Source: Chryseobacterium sp. (GTDB lineage Bacteria > Bacteroidota > Bacteroidia > Flavobacteriales > Weeksellaceae). From it: a stretch of DNA of 64,000 nt. Location: contig JAITMC010000011.1 in assembly GCA_031277615.1 (NCBI GenBank), positions 62,001 to 126,000 of the forward strand, read 5' to 3'. A program made the translations under genes and the position numbers. The stretch's first letter is position 1; each line of letters begins with the position of its first letter. Below the pieces are notes generated by a model. It worked only from the letters and a program-made list of their open reading frames with translations, did not search any database and had not been told where the DNA came from. This document shows positions 60,342-64,000 of the stretch, piece after piece.

Positions 60342-62738
60342 CTAAGCTAATGTGGAATGTTCCTGTACAAAGTTTTCCAGCAATTCTACTGCTTTATCAT
60401 TACCTCCGGCAAGATGGAAAGTATTTTGAACCTCCTTCGCAGCTGCTCTGTATTTAGGGTTTTCCAGTAATTCAAAAACAGTTTCACGAAGAGCCTCTAC
60501 ACGAAGTCTTTTGTATCGGATGCTGATTCCGCAGCCTGCCTGCTCAATTAATTTCGCAATATGGAAATGGTCGTAAGCGATAGGCGTGATTAACATCGGT
60601 AATCCATTACGGAAAGTATCATTCACCGTATTGAAACCACCGTGGCAGATCACCATATCCATTCTCTGCATCACCGCAGATTGAGGTACGAAACTGTTCA
60701 CAATAAAGTTCTCCGGCCATTCTTCAAAGATTTCCGGTGGAGTAGCGGCAATCACTGTTACCGGCTGGTCTTTAAATGCTGCGATGATCTTTTCGAAGAA
60801 AGCTTTTCTGATGTCTACCAATAAAGTTCCCAATGATACGAAGATCTTTGGTGTGGTAGATGCATTTAATTTATCCCAGTCAAATGGCGCATCGTTCGGA
60901 CGGCCTTTTACCGGGCCTACAAATTTCATGTGAGATGGTACGGTATCAAAACCTGCAAAAGCCTGTGAAGTAAAGACCATATTTAGTTTATGAGAATGAA
61001 TGTAAATACCTTCCTCATGAATGCCTACTTCTTTTTGTAGATCTTTGATCAGGTTTTGCTGCCATTCCCAGATTTTTGGGGCACTTTTTTCAGTGTCTCC
61101 CATCACATCCGGTGGAACGGGTGTTGTGGTTACACAAGGAATATTATGCTTGTGAGCGAAAAGCGCACCTCCGAAAGTGATACAGTCGTTCACGATTACA
61201 TCAGGCATCCAGCTTTCTGTTAATCGGGTTAATCCCGGCATCATCATTTTGGCGAAAGGAACATACGTCTCTTCCAGTGCTAATTTCATCACTTCAGGAC
61301 CTGAACATGCAGGTCCGTCATCCTGTCTTTTTAAAATGCGGGCAATTTCTTCCTGATACGGAACAAGATCTTCTTCAGGATAGAAGTAAGAACCTCCTTC
61401 CGGAATATGTTTGCTGTCTAAAGGCGTAATTCCGAACCATTTTACTTCATGGCCACGGGCAATCAGACTGGCACCCACACTTAATGTAGGGCTCACATGT
61501 CCGAAAAATGGCGGAACAACGAATAAAAATTTAGATGGTTTTTCTGGTTTTGAAGCCTTTGTAATGGCTTCTTCCAATAAATTAGCTGCTGTAGATGCTC
61601 CTCCTGCTTCCATAAAAGATTGTCCTACTTTTTGAGCTGCCTCACGGTAGCCCGGGTTATTTAATATTTGTTGTACTGCCTCTCTCAGATGATTGGCTTT
61701 AAATCTGTTGAAATTAAGTCGTTCACCTGCTTCCGTACGCACCACACGTCCTGCAACGTGCGACTGGTCATACGCGATAGGAATGACGACCAAAGGAATC
61801 CCGTTGGATAAGGTTTCGGAAACGGTATTGTGACCGCCATGGCAAACCACCCCATCAAGATGAGGTAACAGATCCAATTGCGGAACCTGCTGATAAACCA
61901 TAAAGTTGTCCGGCCACTGCTCGAAAAGCTGTGGGTCAGAAACTACCACAACCGTTAAATCTTCATCTTTAAAAGCATCAACTACCTTTTGGAAGAATGC
62001 TTTTTTATGATCGTGATCGAAAGTCGTTCCGATACTTACTAAAATCTTTTTGTTGGTAGCACTTTTTAATCTGTCCCAATCGAATTCACAAGAGATACGA
62101 CGTTCAGTAAGAACGGGTCCCGTGAATTTGTATTGAGGTTCCAGATCTTCCATTTCCCCAAAGAAATAATTCGAGGTTAAAACAAGGGTTAAAAGATCTG
62201 AAGTGGCCAGAGAACGCTCTTCATTAAAGCCTAGTTCTTTCTGTAGATCAATGATCTGATTGACTTCCCATTCGTGAACTTTAGGCAGTTCATTCATGAT
62301 TTTAATGGCAGCCGGAGCGGTAACGGAAGTCGCACAAGGAATTCCTAATGCTTTGGCAGCTACCGGAGCTGCAAATAACTGATGGTCACCGATGATTAAA
62401 TCGGGTTGATAGGTCTTTAATAAAGCAACAATTCCATTATAGCAATGTCTGTTTAGAGGAATAAGAACTTCCTCGTAAAGGAACTTCACGCTGTCTATTC
62501 CGTACACTACTTTTTTGGAAATAATATCAAGATATTGTTCGCTTTCTTTCTTTTCTGCGTCGGTCTGATCGTATTGGATCAGTAATAATTTTCCGCCCTC
62601 CGGAAGTTTCGCCTCTAAAGTCGGGTCAAGGCTTATCCATGCTACTTCGTGCCCTCTTTCCAACAGTGTAGCACCGATGCTTAGGGTAGGGTTGACATGT
62701 CCTGTCAAGGGTGGAACTATAAATGCAAATTTAGCCAT
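60342..62738 (-). CDS. Fused tandem glycosyltransferase (two GT-B, UGT/MGT-type domains)
   Basis: 798 residues made of two related glycosyltransferases of about 390-400 residues each. Half 1 starts FAFIVPPLTGHVNPTLSIGA and half 2 FLFVVPPFFGHVSPTLSVGA (from about residue 398); both keep the His of the acceptor site. The donor-site motifs are CHGGHNTVSETLSNGIP and CHGGFNTVNDTFRNGLP. So both halves look active. GT1-type enzymes of this sort glycosylate macrolides, carotenoids and lipids. The fusion lies between the hydrolase (8-nt overlap) and acyltransferase genes. It is possibly a double glycosylation enzyme. Confidence 0.9.
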   Translation of the reverse strand: MAKFAFIVPPLTGHVNPTLSIGATLLERGHEVAWISLDPTLEAKLPEGGKLLLIQYDQTDAEKKESEQYLDIISKKVVYGIDSVKFLYEEVLIPLNRHCYNGIVALLKTYQPDLIIGDHQLFAAPVAAKALGIPCATSVTAPAAIKIMNELPKVHEWEVNQIIDLQKELGFNEERSLATSDLLTLVLTSNYFFGEMEDLEPQYKFTGPVLTERRISCEFDWDRLKSATNKKILVSIGTTFDHDHKKAFFQKVVDAFKDEDLTVVVVSDPQLFEQWPDNFMVYQQVPQLDLLPHLDGVVCHGGHNTVSETLSNGIPLVVIPIAYDQSHVAGRVVRTEAGERLNFNRFKANHLREAVQQILNNPGYREAAQKVGQSFMEAGGASTAANLLEEAITKASKPEKPSKFLFVVPPFFGHVSPTLSVGASLIARGHEVKWFGITPLDSKHIPEGGSYFYPEEDLVPYQEEIARILKRQDDGPACSGPEVMKLALEETYVPFAKMMMPGLTRLTESWMPDVIVNDCITFGGALFAHKHNIPCVTTTPVPPDVMGDTEKSAPKIWEWQQNLIKDLQKEVGIHEEGIYIHSHKLNMVFTSQAFAGFDTVPSHMKFVGPVKGRPNDAPFDWDKLNASTTPKIFVSLGTLLVDIRKAFFEKIIAAFKDQPVTVIAATPPEIFEEWPENFIVNSFVPQSAVMQRMDMVICHGGFNTVNDTFRNGLPMLITPIAYDHFHIAKLIEQAGCGISIRYKRLRVEALRETVFELLENPKYRAAAKEVQNTFHLAGGNDKAVELLENFVQEHSTLA

Positions 62739-63513
62739 GGTTCTTCGTTAAAATATTAGATAAAAACTGAGCGATCGTCTCTGCAATAAGCTGAGGTTCC
62801 TGAATCGGAATATTGTGATCGCCCGAGATTAGTTCAAGTTCGGATGAACCGATTTGAGACTGCAGCCACTCTCCTGTAGGTCTGCAGTTGGAATCAGCAC
62901 CATAAAGCAATAAAGTGGAAGCTGTCAATCCATTGAAATCGGCTTCCCCAAGGAAATGTTTTTCCTTAATCATATCTGCTTTGATGCTGGTTTGATTAAA
63001 CAGAAACTCATACATACGATGGTTCTTTTCCATTTGTCTTTTGCCCATCTGGACTTTGGTGGTATCTGTAAAATTGGCTACATAATGTTCAAGGAATTCC
63101 TTGCTGTATTCATCAATGATGTTACGGGCTTTTTCGTCCTGCGGGTCCGGAGCTTCCATTACCACCAGTTGATTAATGCGTTCAGGATATGTTAATGCTG
63201 TTTTCAAAGCAATAAGACCGCCGAAGCTATAGCCTGCAAGATGTACTTTTTCCAGTTGAAGGTGATCTATTAAACCTATCAGATCGGATGACATGTTATC
63301 AAGGTCGTATCCATCCAAAAAGCGTTCACTCATACCGTGACTTTTCAAATCGTACATCACCACATGGAAATGTTTTGCCAGAATAGGGGCAATATTAAAA
63401 TAATAAATGGACAGGTTACTGAACATACCGTGGATTAAGACCACGGTTTGTTCGGCTCCTTTATTGAGTTCCTGTATATGAACTTGTCTGTTATTGACAG
63501 TGATTATTGGCAT
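62731..63513 (-). CDS. Alpha/beta hydrolase
   Basis: 260 residues. Oxyanion-hole motif VVLIHGMFSN near residue 25, nucleophile elbow LAGYSFGG with Ser near residue 95, acid in YGADSN and catalytic His in SGDHNIPIQEP near residue 232. Fits a thioesterase or esterase. It overlaps the acyl carrier protein gene by 10 nt and the glycosyltransferase fusion by 8 nt, so it is probably the releasing or editing enzyme of an ACP-bound chain. Confidence 0.9.
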   Translation of the reverse strand: MPIITVNNRQVHIQELNKGAEQTVVLIHGMFSNLSIYYFNIAPILAKHFHVVMYDLKSHGMSERFLDGYDLDNMSSDLIGLIDHLQLEKVHLAGYSFGGLIALKTALTYPERINQLVVMEAPDPQDEKARNIIDEYSKEFLEHYVANFTDTTKVQMGKRQMEKNHRMYEFLFNQTSIKADMIKEKHFLGEADFNGLTASTLLLYGADSNCRPTGEWLQSQIGSSELELISGDHNIPIQEPQLIAETIAQFLSNILTKNHG

Positions 63514-63803
63514 TCGTAGATATAATTGATGATCATACTAAGGTCAAGATTAATAAGCTGGTCAAGATCCATAGAAGATAACCAACCTGTAAAGTCGATC
63601 TGATCGCCAAAATGCGCCTTGATCTTTTCAGAGAAAGAGACAATCTCGATGCTGTCCATTTCAAGATCTTTGGTGAATGAACTTTCCGGAGTAATGTCCA
63701 TCTCCTCTACAAATTCAGCCCCAATCACTTCAGTAATAAAACCTTTTAATAAAGTAAAAAGTTCTTCGTAGTTCATTTTTAATGTTGCGTTTACAGTGTC
63801 CAT
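63504..63803 (-). CDS. Acyl carrier protein
   Basis: 99 residues from the ATG at 63803; a shorter form from the Met at residue 10 (63776) is also possible. The phosphopantetheine attachment site is Ser51 in DLEMDSIEIVSF, with helix 2 after it; typical ACP helices precede and follow. It overlaps the phosphopantetheinyl transferase gene by 13 nt. It should carry acyl or polyketide chains to the condensation-type acyltransferases of the operon. Confidence 0.9.
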   Translation of the reverse strand: MDTVNATLKMNYEELFTLLKGFITEVIGAEFVEEMDITPESSFTKDLEMDSIEIVSFSEKIKAHFGDQIDFTGWLSSMDLDQLINLDLSMIINYIYECQ

Positions 63804-64000
63804 CCGATAATATAATTTTTATGTTTAACAGTTTTGATTTCAATATTGTTGATCCACAAGTGATCGTCTTTTATTTGTTCGACTTCGAAGGCTTTTGGAT
63901 TTCCCTTCAGTCCGGTTCCTAAGAACTTTCCGTAGGCTTCTTTGGCTACCCAGAAACGGGTGGTCCATTCTGCCTGGTCTTTTCCTTTTAATAAGGCTAA
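63791..64000 (-). CDS. 4'-phosphopantetheinyl transferase, C-terminal part
   Basis: Cut by the right window edge; 69 C-terminal residues are visible. The motif RFWVAKEAYGKFLGTGL is the WxxKEAxxK signature of the Sfp-type transferases, and LKGNPKAFEV follows as in the family. It activates carrier proteins from CoA. It is upstream in the same operon, overlapping the ACP gene by 13 nt. Confidence 0.85.
   Translation of the reverse strand, partial: LALLKGKDQAEWTTRFWVAKEAYGKFLGTGLKGNPKAFEVEQIKDDHLWINNIEIKTVKHKNYIIGWTL

Noticed and set aside
1..64000. tRNA, rRNA, integrase or IS element
   Set aside because: I looked for cloverleaf-like segments, transposase and recombinase motifs and found none; a dedicated tRNA search was not possible.

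Overview
The window looks like a chromosomal segment of a Bacteroidota bacterium, most likely a Flavobacteriia member close to Chryseobacterium. The signs are an AT-rich sequence, absence of Shine-Dalgarno sites with A-rich leaders before ATG, promoters of the Bacteroidota type (TTTG, about 21 nt, TAnnTTTG), a GLPGLI-family protein, and repetitive intergenic DNA of a kind I associate with chryseobacteria. No rRNA, tRNA, IS element, integrase or CRISPR array was seen.

Layout. 1-5.9 kb: the start of an RND efflux pump with its membrane-fusion lipoprotein and an AraC regulator, a metallophosphoesterase, an MFS drug exporter and a divergent Lrp-type regulator. 5.9-9.7 kb: almost gene-free DNA holding three paralogous copies of a promoter plus structured-RNA unit, REP-like hairpins, and a tandem array of about eight 175-200 bp repeats with a 570-bp higher-order period. 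9.7-11.3 kb: two secreted proteins. 11.6-15.8 kb: a McrBC restriction operon with a small unknown gene. 15.9-19.7 kb: siderophore-interacting reductase, AraC regulator, retropepsin-like protein and LysE-type exporter.

20.7-27.6 kb is the most unusual region. It reads in one direction: a stand-alone ClpB-D1-like AAA+ protein, a tryptophanyl-tRNA-synthetase-like protein with a degenerate KMSKS motif, a radical SAM enzyme with a PqqD-like N-terminus, two almost identical 66-residue peptides, a second degenerate TrpRS-like protein, a GNAT acetyltransferase and an MFS exporter. It has the architecture of a peptide natural-product (RiPP) cluster, but of no class I can name. 28-35 kb: a giant exonuclease-RecQ-UvrD fusion, a membrane XRE regulator and a serine hydrolase; inverted copies of the long repeat follow. 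38.4-43.3 kb is a second RiPP locus: a Cys/Asn/Ser-rich precursor flanked by a perfect 16-bp inverted repeat, a SPASM radical SAM enzyme, a C39-peptidase ABC exporter and a GLPGLI protein.

45.1-57.1 kb is a seven-gene minus-strand defence operon: type III restriction (res) and modification (mod) genes, a membrane coiled-coil protein, a DGQHR protein, a PLD-SNF2 helicase, a DUF4391 protein and an Mrr-type nuclease. 57.3-64 kb is a tightly overlapping minus-strand biosynthetic operon: phosphopantetheinyl transferase, acyl carrier protein, alpha/beta hydrolase, a fused double glycosyltransferase, two condensation-type acyltransferases and a membrane protein. It probably makes an acylated glycosylated metabolite and continues beyond the window.

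Functional names rest on motifs read by eye and on family knowledge; no database search was run.
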